Part shown: in pieces, positions 17,354-27,553 of the stretch
How the letters are laid out: every line of letters starts with the position of its first letter
Numbering within the stretch: position 1 is the first letter of the stretch
Source of the DNA: Parasphingorhabdus cellanae
Lineage (GTDB): Bacteria > Pseudomonadota > Alphaproteobacteria > Sphingomonadales > Sphingomonadaceae
Length of the DNA stretch: 64,000 bases
Assembly (NCBI RefSeq): GCF_017498565.1
Contig: NZ_CP071794.1
Coordinates: forward strand, 3,586,001-3,650,000
Reading direction: 5' to 3'
Translations under genes and position numbers: made by a program
The notes under the pieces: generated by a model
Database searches by the model: none
Told to the model about the DNA's origin: nothing
Seen by the model: the letters and a program-made list of their open reading frames with translations, nothing else

Positions 17354-19330
17354 CTACCTATTCATTCTTCCTTGTACCAGTGTATCGACGACGTTTGGAT
17401 CTGCAAGGGTAGAGGTATCGCCGAGTGTTGCGAAGTCATTTTCGGCTATTTTGCGCAGGATGCGGCGCATGATTTTGCCGGATCTGGTTTTGGGCAGTGC
17501 CGGGGTGAAGTGGAGATGGTCGGGGGTGGCGATGGGGCCGATCTCTGTGCGGACATGGTTTTTGAGTTCTGCGGTGAACGCATCATCTGCCTCTTCACCG
17601 GCATTGAGCGTGACATAGCAGTAGATGCCCTGACCCTTGATGTCATGCGGATAACCCACCACCGCGGCCTCTGCGACCTTGGGGTGGGAGACCAGCGCGC
17701 TTTCCACCTCGGCGGTGCCCATGCGGTGGCCAGAGACATTGATCACATCATCGACCCGGCCGGTAATCCAGTAATAGCCGTCACTGTCTCTTCGGCAGCC
17801 ATCGCCGGTAAAATATTTGCCCTTGTAGGTGGAGAAATAGGTCTGGATGAAGCGCTCATGATCGCCGTAGACGCTGCGCGCCTGACCCGGCCAGCTTGCG
17901 GTAATGCACAGGTTGCCGTCGGTTGCGCCATCCAGCACAGCACCGTCATTGTCGACCAGCTGCGGCTGGATACCAAAAAACGGTTTGCCGGCGCTGCCCG
18001 GCTTCATCCCGTGGGCACCGGGCAAGGTGGTGATCATGATACCGCCGGTCTCTGTCTGCCACCAGGTATCGATGATCGGGGACTGGGCATCACCCACCAC
18101 ATCATAATACCAGCGCCAGGCCTCCGGGTTAATCGGCTCGCCGACCGTGCCGAGCAAGCGAAGGGAAGAGCGGTCATGCGCTTTGACCGGTTCATCGCCC
18201 TCCCGCATCAGCGCGCGGATCGCGGTGGGAGCGGTATAGAAGATGTTGACCTTGTGCTTGGCAACCACTTGCCAGAACCGGCCGTGGTCGGGATAGTTAG
18301 GTACGCCTTCGAACATGACTTCGGTCGCGCCGTTAATAAGAGGACCGTAAACAATATAGCTATGCCCGGTGACCCAGCCGATATCGGCGCTGCACCAGAA
18401 GACCTCGCCCGGCTTATAGTCAAAGACATAGTGGAAAGTGGTGGCCACCCATACCGCATAGCCGCCAGTGGTATGGAGCACGCCCTTGGGCTTGCCGGTC
18501 GAGCCTGACGTGTAGAGGATGAACAGAGGGTCTTCTGCGCCCATGGGCTCGCACGGGCAGTCTGATGGTACATCGGCGGCCACCTCGTGATACCAGTGAT
18601 CGCGGCCCTCGGTCATCGCGATATCACTGTCTGTGTGGTTCACGACCAGCACCGCATCGACATCCGCCCCGTCTTTTGCGAGCGCGGCATCGACATTGGC
18701 CTTCAACGGCACGCCCTTGCCGCCGCGCAGACCGCCATCCGCGCACACCACAAACTTGCTCTCGCAATCTTCAATCCGTCCGGCCAGCGCTTCTGGAGAA
18801 AAGCCGCCAAACACCACCGAGTGGATCGCGCCAATGCGCGCGCACGCCAGCATCGCCACTGCGCCTTCCACAATCATCGGCATATAGATGGTGACCCGGT
18901 CGCCCTTGCCCGCGCCCAGCTTCTTCAGCGCGCCCGCCATACGGATCACTTCGGCCTGTAGCTCGCCATAGGTGAGCGTACGGCCCGCCGCGCCCGGATC
19001 ATCCGGCTCAAAGATCAAAGCCGTCACATCCCCCCGGCCCGCCGCCACATGCCTATCAACCGCATTGTGACAAATATTAAGCACACCGTCCTCAAACCAC
19101 TTAATCGCCACAGGATCATAAGACCAGTTGGCGATGGTACCCGGCACCTGCGTCCAATCCAAACGCTCCGCCTGCCGAGACCAAAAACCGTCCGGATCAG
19201 AAAGGCTGACAGCGTAAAGAGCGGCATAATCTGATGAAGAAGCGTGGGTATCTGCCCCTTGCTGTGGCGAGGCAATGGTCTCCGGGACTTCTGGCTCATC
19301 TGTTGTTTTTTCTAAACTGTCCGACATCAT
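17354..19330 (-). CDS. acs: Acetyl-CoA synthetase (acetate--CoA ligase, AMP-forming)
   Basis: A 658-residue cytosolic enzyme that turns acetate, ATP and CoA into acetyl-CoA, PPi and AMP. The adenylation motif is [11 protein letters not shown], and [20 protein letters not shown] and the C-terminal [11 protein letters not shown] with the regulatory catalytic Lys are all intact. Length is normal. Two ATGs are adjacent at 19330 and 19327; the second has the better spacing to GAGG. A fair promoter lies upstream: TCAACA (19384-19389) and TATAAC (19361-19366) with a 17-base spacer, and a palindrome 9 bases further upstream. Together with the symporter and CrbSR it forms a complete acetate-scavenging module. 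Confidence 0.96.
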   Translation of the reverse strand: MMSDSLEKTTDEPEVPETIASPQQGADTHASSSDYAALYAVSLSDPDGFWSRQAERLDWTQVPGTIANWSYDPVAIKWFEDGVLNICHNAVDRHVAAGRGDVTALIFEPDDPGAAGRTLTYGELQAEVIRMAGALKKLGAGKGDRVTIYMPMIVEGAVAMLACARIGAIHSVVFGGFSPEALAGRIEDCESKFVVCADGGLRGGKGVPLKANVDAALAKDGADVDAVLVVNHTDSDIAMTEGRDHWYHEVAADVPSDCPCEPMGAEDPLFILYTSGSTGKPKGVLHTTGGYAVWVATTFHYVFDYKPGEVFWCSADIGWVTGHSYIVYGPLINGATEVMFEGVPNYPDHGRFWQVVAKHKVNIFYTAPTAIRALMREGDEPVKAHDRSSLRLLGTVGEPINPEAWRWYYDVVGDAQSPIIDTWWQTETGGIMITTLPGAHGMKPGSAGKPFFGIQPQLVDNDGAVLDGATDGNLCITASWPGQARSVYGDHERFIQTYFSTYKGKYFTGDGCRRDSDGYYWITGRVDDVINVSGHRMGTAEVESALVSHPKVAEAAVVGYPHDIKGQGIYCYVTLNAGEEADDAFTAELKNHVRTEIGPIATPDHLHFTPALPKTRSGKIMRRILRKIAENDFATLGDTSTLADPNVVDTLVQGRMNR

Positions 19331-19360
19331 TGTCCTCGCACCTATTCGATTATCCGTGCT

Positions 19361-19389
19361 GTTATATTCGAACTAGCCATGCCTGTTGA
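19361..19389 (-). promoter_or_regulatory. Predicted acs promoter
   Basis: On the minus strand, -35 TCAACA at 19384-19389 and -10 TATAAC at 19361-19366 are separated by 17 bases, 31-60 bases before the acs start. Four of six -35 bases match the sigma-70 consensus, which fits a promoter needing an activator. Confidence 0.5.
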
Positions 19390-19398
19390 ATGCGACAT

Positions 19399-19413
19399 TG
19401 GTCGTATAGACCA
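19399..19413. promoter_or_regulatory. Palindromic operator between acs and the porin gene
   Basis: TGGTC-GTATA-GACCA is a perfect 5-bp inverted repeat with a 5-base spacer. It lies 9 bases upstream of the predicted acs -35, near -50 from the expected start, a suitable place for an activator. TAGACCA recurs before the DUF4212 gene. The divergent porin gene begins 65 bases away and may share the site. CrbR binding is inferred. Confidence 0.5.
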
Positions 19414-19477
19414 TTGGCTAATTTTCTTATGAGCCGCCGCCTGACATTCTCTGCAAAAATAACAGAGAGGATGGTTC

Positions 19478-20899
19478 ATGGCCTATGCTAGAAACAATTT
19501 GCTCAAAGGGATATTACTGTCTGCTACGATACTCGGAGCTTCTCCTGCATGGGCGCAAAATAGCGATGTCGATGCGCGGCTGGATCGACTGGAGGCGTTA
19601 GTAAACGGCTTGATCGAACGGTTGGATGCCAAAGAAGCCAATCAGGGAGCAACCGCATCCGGCGATGCCGAAGTCGCGCGCGAGGCCCAGCGGACGCTTC
19701 AGGCAAGCCGCAGGCTAGCCGAACGCACCGCCAGGGTGGAACAGAAAGTTGCCGAACAAGCGGCCGTCACCCAGAAAATCACTGAGCAAACCGACGCCGC
19801 CGACGGCTTCAATGTCGGCAAGACTCGGGTGACCTATGGCGGCTATGTGAAGCTGGACGTGATTACCGAACGGACCAGTGGCGGTCAGGTGCCATCAGGC
19901 AGCATAGCAAGAGATTTCCTGATCCCCGGGGCGATTCCGGTAGGCGGTGAAGCCTCAGGCTTTGATACTGATTTTAGCGCACGGCAGACCCGGTTTTTCC
20001 TGAAGACAGAGACTGATGTCGGAGATGATCACAAGATCGGATCGCATATTGAGCTAGATTTCATGGTGACCAGTGGCGGAGATGAACGGATATCCAACAG
20101 CTTCGCGCCACGTGTCCGGCAGGCCTATATAACCTTTGACAATTGGCTGTTCGGGCAGACCTGGTCAACTTTTCAGGACGTTGCCGCCTTGCCCGAAGCG
20201 ATGGACTTCATTGGACCTACACCCGGCACTGTTTTCGACCGGCAACCGATGATCCGCTATACCAAAGGGGGCTTCCAGATCGCTCTCGAACAACCGGAAA
20301 CCACGATCACAACGCCGGCAGGTGCCCGGATTGTTGCGGGTGATGACAGCCTGCCGGATATTGTCGTGCGCTACAATCACCAGGGCGATTTTGGCCATCT
20401 GACTGCGGCCGCGATTGGCCGCATACTTCGGGTTAATGAGGATGATTTCGGCCTCATTGATGACAGCAGTTTCGGATATGGCATCAGCCTGTCGGGCAAA
20501 CTGAATGTCGGTGAGCGTGATGATTTCAAATTCATGGCGACAGCAGGCGAGGGGCTCGGGCGCTATATCGGGCTTAACATAGTCAATGACGCCGCGGTGC
20601 GCGCAGACGGCTCGCTAACGCCGATTGCAACCTATTCCGGCTTTGCCGCCTATCGCCACTTCTGGAGTGAGAAATGGCGCTCCACCATCTCCGGCTCTTA
20701 TTTCAAAGCGGATAATCCGGTTTTACTGACCACTGGTCTGGTCACCGATCAAAGCTGGAACATATTTGGTAATCTGGTCTACTCACCGGTTGCACCACTC
20801 GATATCGGCATCGAATATATGTTCGCCAAACGCCAGATAGAAGATGGCACCTCGGGCAATTTGCAGAAAGTCCAGATGTCAGCCAAATATAAATTTTAG
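19478..20899 (+). CDS. DcaP-like trimeric outer-membrane porin
   Basis: A 473-residue outer-membrane protein starting at ATG 19478 after GAGAGGATGG. It has a signal peptide ending in SPAWA (about residue 26), an N-terminal coiled coil at about 30-110 rich in LDRLEALVN and ERTARVEQKV heptads, then a barrel starting near TYGGYVKLD. The block FGQTWSTFQD...DFIGPTPG and the final strand ending in AKYKF match the DcaP porin family, which forms trimers through the coiled coil and takes up dicarboxylic or other small acids. It is divergent from acs across a shared operator, so a role in acetate or organic-acid entry is a fair inference. Confidence 0.85.
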   Translation: MAYARNNLLKGILLSATILGASPAWAQNSDVDARLDRLEALVNGLIERLDAKEANQGATASGDAEVAREAQRTLQASRRLAERTARVEQKVAEQAAVTQKITEQTDAADGFNVGKTRVTYGGYVKLDVITERTSGGQVPSGSIARDFLIPGAIPVGGEASGFDTDFSARQTRFFLKTETDVGDDHKIGSHIELDFMVTSGGDERISNSFAPRVRQAYITFDNWLFGQTWSTFQDVAALPEAMDFIGPTPGTVFDRQPMIRYTKGGFQIALEQPETTITTPAGARIVAGDDSLPDIVVRYNHQGDFGHLTAAAIGRILRVNEDDFGLIDDSSFGYGISLSGKLNVGERDDFKFMATAGEGLGRYIGLNIVNDAAVRADGSLTPIATYSGFAAYRHFWSEKWRSTISGSYFKADNPVLLTTGLVTDQSWNIFGNLVYSPVAPLDIGIEYMFAKRQIEDGTSGNLQKVQMSAKYKF

Positions 20900-20919
20900 C
20901 GTTTTTGGCAGCACTTAAA

Positions 20920-22896
20920 TCACCCTTTGTAATTTTTCCCGATGTAGCGCGTGAGCGGCGTGTCGCTTTTTAGTTCCGGCCCACGCGGGTTCAGTGTGTC
21001 ATATACTACCGCATTTTCGAGCACGCGTTTGACATAGTTACGCGTTTCGGAAATCGGGATGTCCTCGATCCATTTGAGCCAGTCAATGCCGCCTTGCCGC
21101 GGATCACCATTGCGCCGTAGCCATTTGTTCACATTGCCAGGGCCAGCATTATAGGCTGCCACTGCCAGCGGTCGCGAGCCGCCATAATAGCGCAACATGC
21201 GTTGAAAATATCCGCTGCCGAGGCGGATATTATATTGTGGATCGCCGGTCAGGGATGACAGGTTGTAGCGCAATCCGGCCTTGCCCGATTGCTCGCGCGC
21301 TGTGCCGGGCATAAGCTGCATCAAGCCGCGCGCCCCCGCATGGCTGATCGCGCCCTCAGCGAACTGGCTTTCCTGTCGCGTTATTGCATGGATGCTCGTC
21401 CAGTTATTTTCATAACCATTTGGTACTTTCAACGTCGGAAATAATGTCGAGTCAGTGGCTGTCTGCTTTTGTCCTTGTGCGCTAATGCCGGATATTACGC
21501 CAAGGTCGCGCTGACCAATACGAGCGGATAAATCGCTGATCAGGGCATAGTCTTTGTCGGTTTGGGCATTATAGGATAGGGCCCGATAGAAACGGATTTG
21601 TTCTCTCCATGGGCCTGTCCGTGCGGAGGCTTTGACCGCTATAACCATAGGATCTTGATCATAGGCTCGCCGATCCTGATCGGTGATTTCCACTGCCGGT
21701 CTGCGGTTAAAGGCAGGCAGAGCGCGGCCAAGCCGCTCATGCGCCAACTGTCCATAGAAATAAGCGGGGAAGGCCGCTGCTTTCTCAAAATAGGAGGTTG
21801 CTTCGGCATTTTGCCCCGCTTCGGCAGCAGCACGGCCTGCCCAATAATAGCCTTTCGAGCGAATATTAGGGCTGTTATAAGAACGTGCATAGCGATCAAA
21901 CATTGCTACCGCTTTGGCTGGATTGCGTTGACCCCACAGCGCTGCATTACCAGCGAGCCATGTCAGATCGGAATATTTATCCCGAATACGGCTACTTTCG
22001 CCGGCAATGTCGGTCGGTCCGGCATAGGCATCATCGACTTTTGATGCGATATTATATGCGACAGTCCATTGGCGGTCGTTAAAGGCGGCCTTGGCATTGA
22101 TTAGATTGGCTTCATACCAAGTGGCGATTTGAGAATCGCTGGTTGGCCGCTGGCGCAACACTGGTCGGTTCGCCATTAACTGACGGGCGTTATAGCTCTG
22201 TCCTTTGTTGCGCAGATAGCGGGCGCGGTCGGCGATATAGCCAGCATCATATTGCGCCAGACTATTTACTGCACTGGCTTTTGCGTTGGCATCCGGTGCT
22301 TCAGTCAACTGAGCGAGTCGCGCTTCAAATACGGCCCGACGCCCAGACGAGGTAAAGCCAAGCTGTCTCGCAGCATCACGGGTTGCCCGGGCCCACAGCA
22401 GCGCATCCATTCGCGCATCGTGATCGTCAACCGTCAATGCGGAGCTAAACTTGCTAAGCAAGGCGGCTTCATCCTCGCTCGTCAATGTACCGCCACGCCA
22501 CGCTTGCTTGGCCATGGCATTTGCATTCAGGGTCTCGCCTCTGGATTGCAAAGCCACCGCATATTTTGCTGAGCCAGCGTTCGTGAGGGGTGGAAACTTG
22601 TCAAAAAAGGCAATGACACGATTGGCGGAAAAGCTGTTGATGTTAATCGCTTGTTCCGCATTGCGGCGCATCCGCGTGTCTTCAGGCCAGCCAGGATAAG
22701 TGACGAGAAACCCGGCATAGTCGTCGAATGAATAATTGTCAGATTGGGTTAGGACGCGCCAGCGTTGCAAGCCGAGCACCGCATTTCCGCGGGTCGGATC
22801 GGAGAGTGTCGCCCCACCACTTTGTTCGGCGGCCATACAGGTCACCGGGGTTAAAAGCAGGCTTGCGAGAATAATTCTTGATACCATACTGGACAT
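20920..22896 (-). CDS. slt: Soluble lytic murein transglycosylase (Slt70-like)
   Basis: A 658-residue periplasmic enzyme cleaving the MurNAc-GlcNAc bond of peptidoglycan with formation of 1,6-anhydroMurNAc. I start it at ATG 22896, which begins a signal peptide (MSSMVSRIILASLLL...CMAA) and has AGGAG 12 bases upstream; the longer open frame to 23154 overlaps dapA and is unlikely. Residues about 50-480 are an alpha-superhelix of TPR-like repeats. The SLT domain is C-terminal: TRQESQF with catalytic Glu at about 509, GLMQLMPGTA, and VAAYNAGPGN. Convergent with the porin, divergent from dapA. Confidence 0.92.
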   Translation of the reverse strand: MSSMVSRIILASLLLTPVTCMAAEQSGGATLSDPTRGNAVLGLQRWRVLTQSDNYSFDDYAGFLVTYPGWPEDTRMRRNAEQAININSFSANRVIAFFDKFPPLTNAGSAKYAVALQSRGETLNANAMAKQAWRGGTLTSEDEAALLSKFSSALTVDDHDARMDALLWARATRDAARQLGFTSSGRRAVFEARLAQLTEAPDANAKASAVNSLAQYDAGYIADRARYLRNKGQSYNARQLMANRPVLRQRPTSDSQIATWYEANLINAKAAFNDRQWTVAYNIASKVDDAYAGPTDIAGESSRIRDKYSDLTWLAGNAALWGQRNPAKAVAMFDRYARSYNSPNIRSKGYYWAGRAAAEAGQNAEATSYFEKAAAFPAYFYGQLAHERLGRALPAFNRRPAVEITDQDRRAYDQDPMVIAVKASARTGPWREQIRFYRALSYNAQTDKDYALISDLSARIGQRDLGVISGISAQGQKQTATDSTLFPTLKVPNGYENNWTSIHAITRQESQFAEGAISHAGARGLMQLMPGTAREQSGKAGLRYNLSSLTGDPQYNIRLGSGYFQRMLRYYGGSRPLAVAAYNAGPGNVNKWLRRNGDPRQGGIDWLKWIEDIPISETRNYVKRVLENAVVYDTLNPRGPELKSDTPLTRYIGKNYKG

Positions 22897-22999
22897 TTTG
22901 GGGGTAGGCTCCTTATCAGGCGCTGAACGGCGAACTATATCATTGTTAATCTTAGGCAAGCTTTGGCAAGTTCCTTGCCAAATATAAAGGAGTATTTGC

Positions 23000-23875
23000 A
23001 TGTTTTCCGGCTCAATTCCGGCCCTGGTGACTCCCTTTCGCGACGGATCGTTCGCAGAAAGTGAATTTCGGGCCCTGGTAGACTGGCAAATTGAACAAGG
23101 CAGCAGCGGTTTGGTGCCTTGCGGGACAACTGGCGAATCCTCCACCTTGTCCAATGCCGAGCATCACCGCGTGATCGAAGTCTGTGTCGAACAGGCGGCT
23201 GGGCGCGTGCCTATTATTGCGGGCTGTGGCTCCAATGATACAACCAACGCCCTGCTTCATTTGAATTTTTCTAAAAAATGCGGCGCAACGGCTGGGCTGG
23301 TTGTGGCTCCTTATTATAACCGTCCCAATCAAGAGGGCATTTTTGCCCATTTTGAGACGCTGACCAAGAAGAATGATTTGCCCCTCGTACTCTATAATGT
23401 GCCAGCACGAACAGTGACTGACATATTGCCAGAAACGGTTGCGGCTCTATCTAAACTGGCAAGCGTCATCGCGATCAAGGACGCCAGCGGCGAAATTGAC
23501 CGGGTCACCGATCACCGGCTTGCTTGCGATGATAATTTCTGTCTGTTGTCTGGTGTGGATGAACTCTCGCTTGCTTTTAATGCCTCTGGTGGCGCGGGAT
23601 GTATCTCCGTGACCGCCAATGTCGCGCCGAAACTATGCGCTGAATTTCAAGCGGCCTGTGCAGCTGGCGACTATGAAAAGGCCCGGGAGTTGAACGATAA
23701 GCTCTATCCGCTCCACAAGGCGATGTTTTCCGATGCGTCTCCGGGACCGGTAAAATATGCACTGTCGCGGGTCGTTGAAGGTTTTCCGACCGACTTACGC
23801 CTGCCGATGACGCCGCCTTCGGATGAAGCGCGCAAGGCCGTCGATGTAGCGCTAGAAGGAGCTGGCTTGATCTAA
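23000..23875 (+). CDS. dapA: 4-hydroxy-tetrahydrodipicolinate synthase
   Basis: A 291-residue TIM-barrel aldolase that condenses pyruvate with aspartate semialdehyde, the first step to diaminopimelate and lysine. GTTGES at 42-47, Y132 in LYNVPART and the Schiff-base lysine K160 in AIKDASG are all present. ATG 23000 follows AAGGAG at good spacing. Length is standard. Its stop overlaps the smpB start by one base (TAATG), so dapA, smpB, the DUF2062 gene and cckA form one tight run. Cytosolic. Confidence 0.97.
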   Translation: MFSGSIPALVTPFRDGSFAESEFRALVDWQIEQGSSGLVPCGTTGESSTLSNAEHHRVIEVCVEQAAGRVPIIAGCGSNDTTNALLHLNFSKKCGATAGLVVAPYYNRPNQEGIFAHFETLTKKNDLPLVLYNVPARTVTDILPETVAALSKLASVIAIKDASGEIDRVTDHRLACDDNFCLLSGVDELSLAFNASGGAGCISVTANVAPKLCAEFQAACAAGDYEKARELNDKLYPLHKAMFSDASPGPVKYALSRVVEGFPTDLRLPMTPPSDEARKAVDVALEGAGLI

Positions 23876-24357
23876 TGGCCAAACCCCGTCCTCTTGAATA
23901 TGACAAACAAAAGGTCGTCGCGGAAAACCGGCGCGCACGCTATGACTATCATCTGGATGAGAAGTTTGAAGCGGGGATCATGCTGACCGGAACTGAAGTG
24001 AAATCGCTACGGTTCGGATCCGGGACGATTGCTGAGAGCTATGCCGAAGTCAAAGATGATGAAGTCTGGCTGATCAATGCCAATATCCCCGAGTGGAGCC
24101 ATGGCAATCGCCATAACCACGAACCCAAGCGGCCGCGTAAATTGCTGCTCAACCGGCGTCAAATTAACAAATTCTATGGCGCGGTGATGCGCAAGGGTAT
24201 GACCATCGTACCGCTATCAATCTATTTTAATAGCAAGGGTAGGGCCAAGATCGAACTTGCTTTGGCCAAGGGTAAGAAAGCTCCCGACAAGCGCGCGACC
24301 GAAAAAGATCGTGACTGGAAACGCCAGCAAGGGCGGTTGATGCGCGAACATGGCTGA
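23875..24357 (+). CDS. smpB: SsrA (tmRNA)-binding protein
   Basis: A 160-residue protein that delivers tmRNA to stalled ribosomes. The family block [18 protein letters not shown], the GTEVKSLR motif and the basic tail (KGKKAPDKR ... [11 protein letters not shown]) are present. Length is usual. It overlaps dapA by one base and the next gene by 8, which points to translational coupling. No tmRNA gene was seen in the window. Confidence 0.97.
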   Translation: MAKPRPLEYDKQKVVAENRRARYDYHLDEKFEAGIMLTGTEVKSLRFGSGTIAESYAEVKDDEVWLINANIPEWSHGNRHNHEPKRPRKLLLNRRQINKFYGAVMRKGMTIVPLSIYFNSKGRAKIELALAKGKKAPDKRATEKDRDWKRQQGRLMREHG

Positions 24358-24973
24358 TCCAAATTCCTCGGGCCCCAATTCACAGGGTAAGGACTGGGGT
24401 GCGCGGACGATTATGCGCATCTTCCGTTGGCTCGAAGATAAAATGCCGACCCGGAAGGGGATGGCTGAAAACCGCTATCTCAAACCAATAGCGCACCGTT
24501 TTTTGCGTTCGGACCTGTGGCGCTTTACACGCCGGTCGGTGCCGCGCGGCGTAGCGCTTGGCATGATGGCAGCATTCCTGATCCCGGTAGGGCAGATATT
24601 CGGTGCCGTGTTTTTGGCGCTTCCGATTCGCGCGAACGTTCCGATCGCAGCCCTGACCACATTCATCACCAATCCCTTCACCTATCCATTCTGGATTGCG
24701 ATAGCCAATCAGATCGGGAAATTTGCGCTGCGCATCGACGCGATGACCTATGGGCAGCCGATCAACAACCAGATCCGCGGCGAATTTGGTATCTGGCTGA
24801 GCTGGTTTGTCCGTGAGGCCGGCGTAACCGCTTTTGGTTTTCTGTTATTGGGTATCGTTTTTTCATCATTGGGCTATCTCATCAGTTCTTTTGGTTGGCG
24901 TTGGTGGACCGCCAGAAAATGGCAAAAGCGGATTAGGAAATTGGATTTAGATAGCGAAACTGATGGCAAGTGA
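24350..24973 (+). CDS. DUF2062 membrane protein
   Basis: A 207-residue protein with hydrophobic segments at about 67-90 ([19 protein letters not shown]), 98-125 and 160-190, ending in a basic tail. The [21 protein letters not shown] and [15 protein letters not shown] blocks are typical of DUF2062, whose role is unknown. It overlaps smpB by 8 bases and cckA by 11. Conservation of this order in sphingomonads is expected, but I cannot check it here. Confidence 0.85.
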   Translation: MADPNSSGPNSQGKDWGARTIMRIFRWLEDKMPTRKGMAENRYLKPIAHRFLRSDLWRFTRRSVPRGVALGMMAAFLIPVGQIFGAVFLALPIRANVPIAALTTFITNPFTYPFWIAIANQIGKFALRIDAMTYGQPINNQIRGEFGIWLSWFVREAGVTAFGFLLLGIVFSSLGYLISSFGWRWWTARKWQKRIRKLDLDSETDGK

Positions 24974-27401
24974 AGCAAGAGACAATATTGGCTTGTTAAA
25001 CCAAAGCACGCAACAAACGACCAATGACACTCGCTTGCGGGTTTTGTTGCTGGTGGTTGCAATCGCCGGGTCGTTGGGATTGCTCTATTGGCAGGTGCAA
25101 AATACCGCGCTGCTCTTTGCTTTCCTGGCGCTGGCGGTCACGACCGCTGCGGTCGTCTATTTTCTGCGGCCCCAAGATAGCGCCGCCAATGAAGAGTCTT
25201 CTGCTTTAGCCGATTGGGCAGTGACCAGATTAGTGGCCGATCAGTCTGAACTGGGATTGGCGATTACCGATCGAGCCGGGCGGCTGGTTTGTGCGAACGA
25301 GCTGTTCACCAAATGGTTCAATGGCCCAGCCGTACCGCCGGAATTGCCACTTCAGGATGGTGGCAATGATCTCCTCGCCACGGCAGGGCGCAACGCATGG
25401 CGCGATGGCCGCGGTTATGCCGAGGGTTTGAAGCGCGGCGTAGCGGAATATAATGCAAAAGTTATGCGCGCAGGGCAGGGTGATGAATATTTGCTGTGGC
25501 AATTCAAACCACAACGACGCAGTGACATATTGGAAGATACGATCCGCATGGTTGGTGGAGCCACCGGCCGGGCGCTGTCCGAAGCTGGCGTATTGACGGC
25601 TGTCATTGGCGGTGAGGGACGGATCAGGGGATCCAATCAAGGTTTCGCGCTGCGAGCGACTGGCCGGGAAGAAGCCAATATATCAGGCCGCAACTTCATC
25701 AACTTCATGCGTTCCGATGACAAGGGTACAATCTTTTTTGAACGGGATGGCCGACACGGCACACCGGTACGTCTGTTTCATATTCCATTAGACCGCAATC
25801 AGGAAAAGGGCCCTGCGCTGATCCTGTTGATCGACGATGATGGCGGCATGGTTGAGCGCGGCAAGGCGCTCGAACAGATTGAATCGATGCTGTCGCTGTT
25901 GCCGCTTGGTCTCGCATTGACGGATCGTGATGGCCGTTTCCTATTCTTCAACAATGCTTTTGGCAAAGTTGCCGGGTTGCGGGAAGGGGAGAAACCGCTT
26001 TATCCCGGCGATCTGATGATCCGCGACGATAAGTCGGCGGTGGCGGATGCCGTGCGGCGCTATGCCAGCGGACCTTCGATGTCCGGCGATCTCGCGGTGC
26101 GGCTGCGTTCAGGCGGGGAAGACCCTGTTGCCTTGGGTATAGCAGGGATCCGAGGGCTGGGCGATGCGGCGGTGTTGCTGTCGATCAAGGATAACAGCGA
26201 AGAGACCAAGTTGAAGAGCCAGGTCGCACAGGCGACCAAGATGCAAGCGGTCGGGCAATTAGCCGGCGGTGTTGCGCATGATTTCAATAACATATTGACC
26301 GCTATTATCGGCCATTGTGACCTGATGCTGTTACGACATGCCCCAGGCGACAGCGACTATGATGATATTCAACAGGTCAAGAATAACAGCAATCGGGCGG
26401 CTGGTTTGACGCGACAATTGCTGGCTTTCTCACGCCAACAAACTCTGCGACCGCAGATTTTGCAGCTGCCCGATGTGGTAGCGGATGTCTCCAATCTCCT
26501 TAAACGACTGCTCGATGACAGCATCGAACTGGAGGTGAAGCATGGTCGCAATCTGGGGTTGGTACGCGCTGATCCAGGACAGTTGGAGCAGGTTATCATT
26601 AATCTCGGCGTGAACGCGCGCGATGCGATCCAAGCCAGCGGCGCCAATGGCGGCAAAATATCCATTACCACGCAAATGGTCGCCGCCTCCGATGTGCGGG
26701 CGCTAAAGCGAGATATCTTGCCAGTGGGTGATTATACCGCTTTGTTTGTCACTGATACTGGTAAAGGCATTCCGCCAGAGTTGATCGGCAAGATTTTCGA
26801 ACCGTTTTTCACTACCAAGGAGGTCGGCAAGGGAACGGGTCTGGGGCTGTCTACAGTATATGGCATTGTCAAACAGTCGGGCGGATATATTTTTGCCGAT
26901 TCTAAACCGGGCGAAGGCGCGACCTTCTCTATCTATTTCCCGATCCACCAGATGTCGGAGCAGGAAACGGCCCAGACTATGGAGCCGCTTAAAGCGGTCG
27001 CCAAGAAAGAGCTATGGGGTAGTGGCCATATTTTGCTCGTCGAGGATGAGGACATGGTGCGCGCTGTCGCCGAACGCGCATTGACGCGCCAAGGCTATAC
27101 GGTTGTCACCGCCAGCGATGGTGAAGAGGGGCTACAACATATTGATGCGTTAGGTGAGGGCGAAGAGATTTTCGATATGATCCTGTCAGATGTCGTCATG
27201 CCGAATATGGATGGTCCTGCGATGGCCAAAGAGGTCCGTCAAAAATATCCCGATATGCCGATTCTGTTCATGTCCGGCTATGCGGAAGAACAATTGCGCA
27301 AATCGATCGATCTCGATAATGTTGCGTTCCTGCCTAAGCCATTTTCTGTCGCACAAATTGCAGAAGCCGTCGGAGAAATTTTGGCCGAACATGCCAAATA
27401 G
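24963..27401 (+). CDS. cckA: Cell-cycle hybrid histidine kinase CckA
   Basis: An 812-residue inner-membrane kinase. Two close membrane helices lie at about 25-67, then PAS-like domains at about 80-190 and 300-420, HisKA with QLAGGVAHDFNNILT (H439), HATPase with NLGVNARDAI and GTGLGLSTVYGIV, and a C-terminal receiver with D743 in LSDVVMPNMDG. This is the CckA architecture and HisKA sequence of alphaproteobacteria, where it sends phosphate through ChpT to CtrA, controlling cell cycle, motility and gene transfer agents. Its start overlaps the DUF2062 gene. recA follows with its own promoter. Confidence 0.93.
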   Translation: MASEARDNIGLLNQSTQQTTNDTRLRVLLLVVAIAGSLGLLYWQVQNTALLFAFLALAVTTAAVVYFLRPQDSAANEESSALADWAVTRLVADQSELGLAITDRAGRLVCANELFTKWFNGPAVPPELPLQDGGNDLLATAGRNAWRDGRGYAEGLKRGVAEYNAKVMRAGQGDEYLLWQFKPQRRSDILEDTIRMVGGATGRALSEAGVLTAVIGGEGRIRGSNQGFALRATGREEANISGRNFINFMRSDDKGTIFFERDGRHGTPVRLFHIPLDRNQEKGPALILLIDDDGGMVERGKALEQIESMLSLLPLGLALTDRDGRFLFFNNAFGKVAGLREGEKPLYPGDLMIRDDKSAVADAVRRYASGPSMSGDLAVRLRSGGEDPVALGIAGIRGLGDAAVLLSIKDNSEETKLKSQVAQATKMQAVGQLAGGVAHDFNNILTAIIGHCDLMLLRHAPGDSDYDDIQQVKNNSNRAAGLTRQLLAFSRQQTLRPQILQLPDVVADVSNLLKRLLDDSIELEVKHGRNLGLVRADPGQLEQVIINLGVNARDAIQASGANGGKISITTQMVAASDVRALKRDILPVGDYTALFVTDTGKGIPPELIGKIFEPFFTTKEVGKGTGLGLSTVYGIVKQSGGYIFADSKPGEGATFSIYFPIHQMSEQETAQTMEPLKAVAKKELWGSGHILLVEDEDMVRAVAERALTRQGYTVVTASDGEEGLQHIDALGEGEEIFDMILSDVVMPNMDGPAMAKEVRQKYPDMPILFMSGYAEEQLRKSIDLDNVAFLPKPFSVAQIAEAVGEILAEHAK

Positions 27402-27463
27402 CCTATAGAATAACCTGCAAAATACTGTAATATAAAGACATTATAGATTTTCAGAAAAATTCT

Positions 27464-27478
27464 GTTCCACTCTTGTTC
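27464..27478 (+). promoter_or_regulatory. SOS box (LexA operator) of recA
   Basis: GTTC-CACTCTT-GTTC matches the alphaproteobacterial LexA operator GTTC-N7-GTTC exactly. It lies 76-90 bases before the recA ATG. TTGTTC (27473-27478) and TACATC 17 bases later could be the promoter hexamers, so LexA would block polymerase directly. Confidence 0.85.
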
Positions 27479-27553
27479 TGGTAGAACAAATGCGGTACAT
27501 CATATCCATCATTGATTGATAACGTACAAGCATTTAGCGAAGGGGACAGGCAA

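Noticed and set aside
17183..18508. A 441-codon open frame opposite acs
   Set aside because: It runs through the coding strand complement of a firmly identified acs; residues show no family resemblance. Long antisense frames are common opposite biased codons.
22897..23154. Longer N-terminus of the lytic transglycosylase
   Set aside because: It would overlap dapA and place the signal peptide about 90 residues inside the protein.
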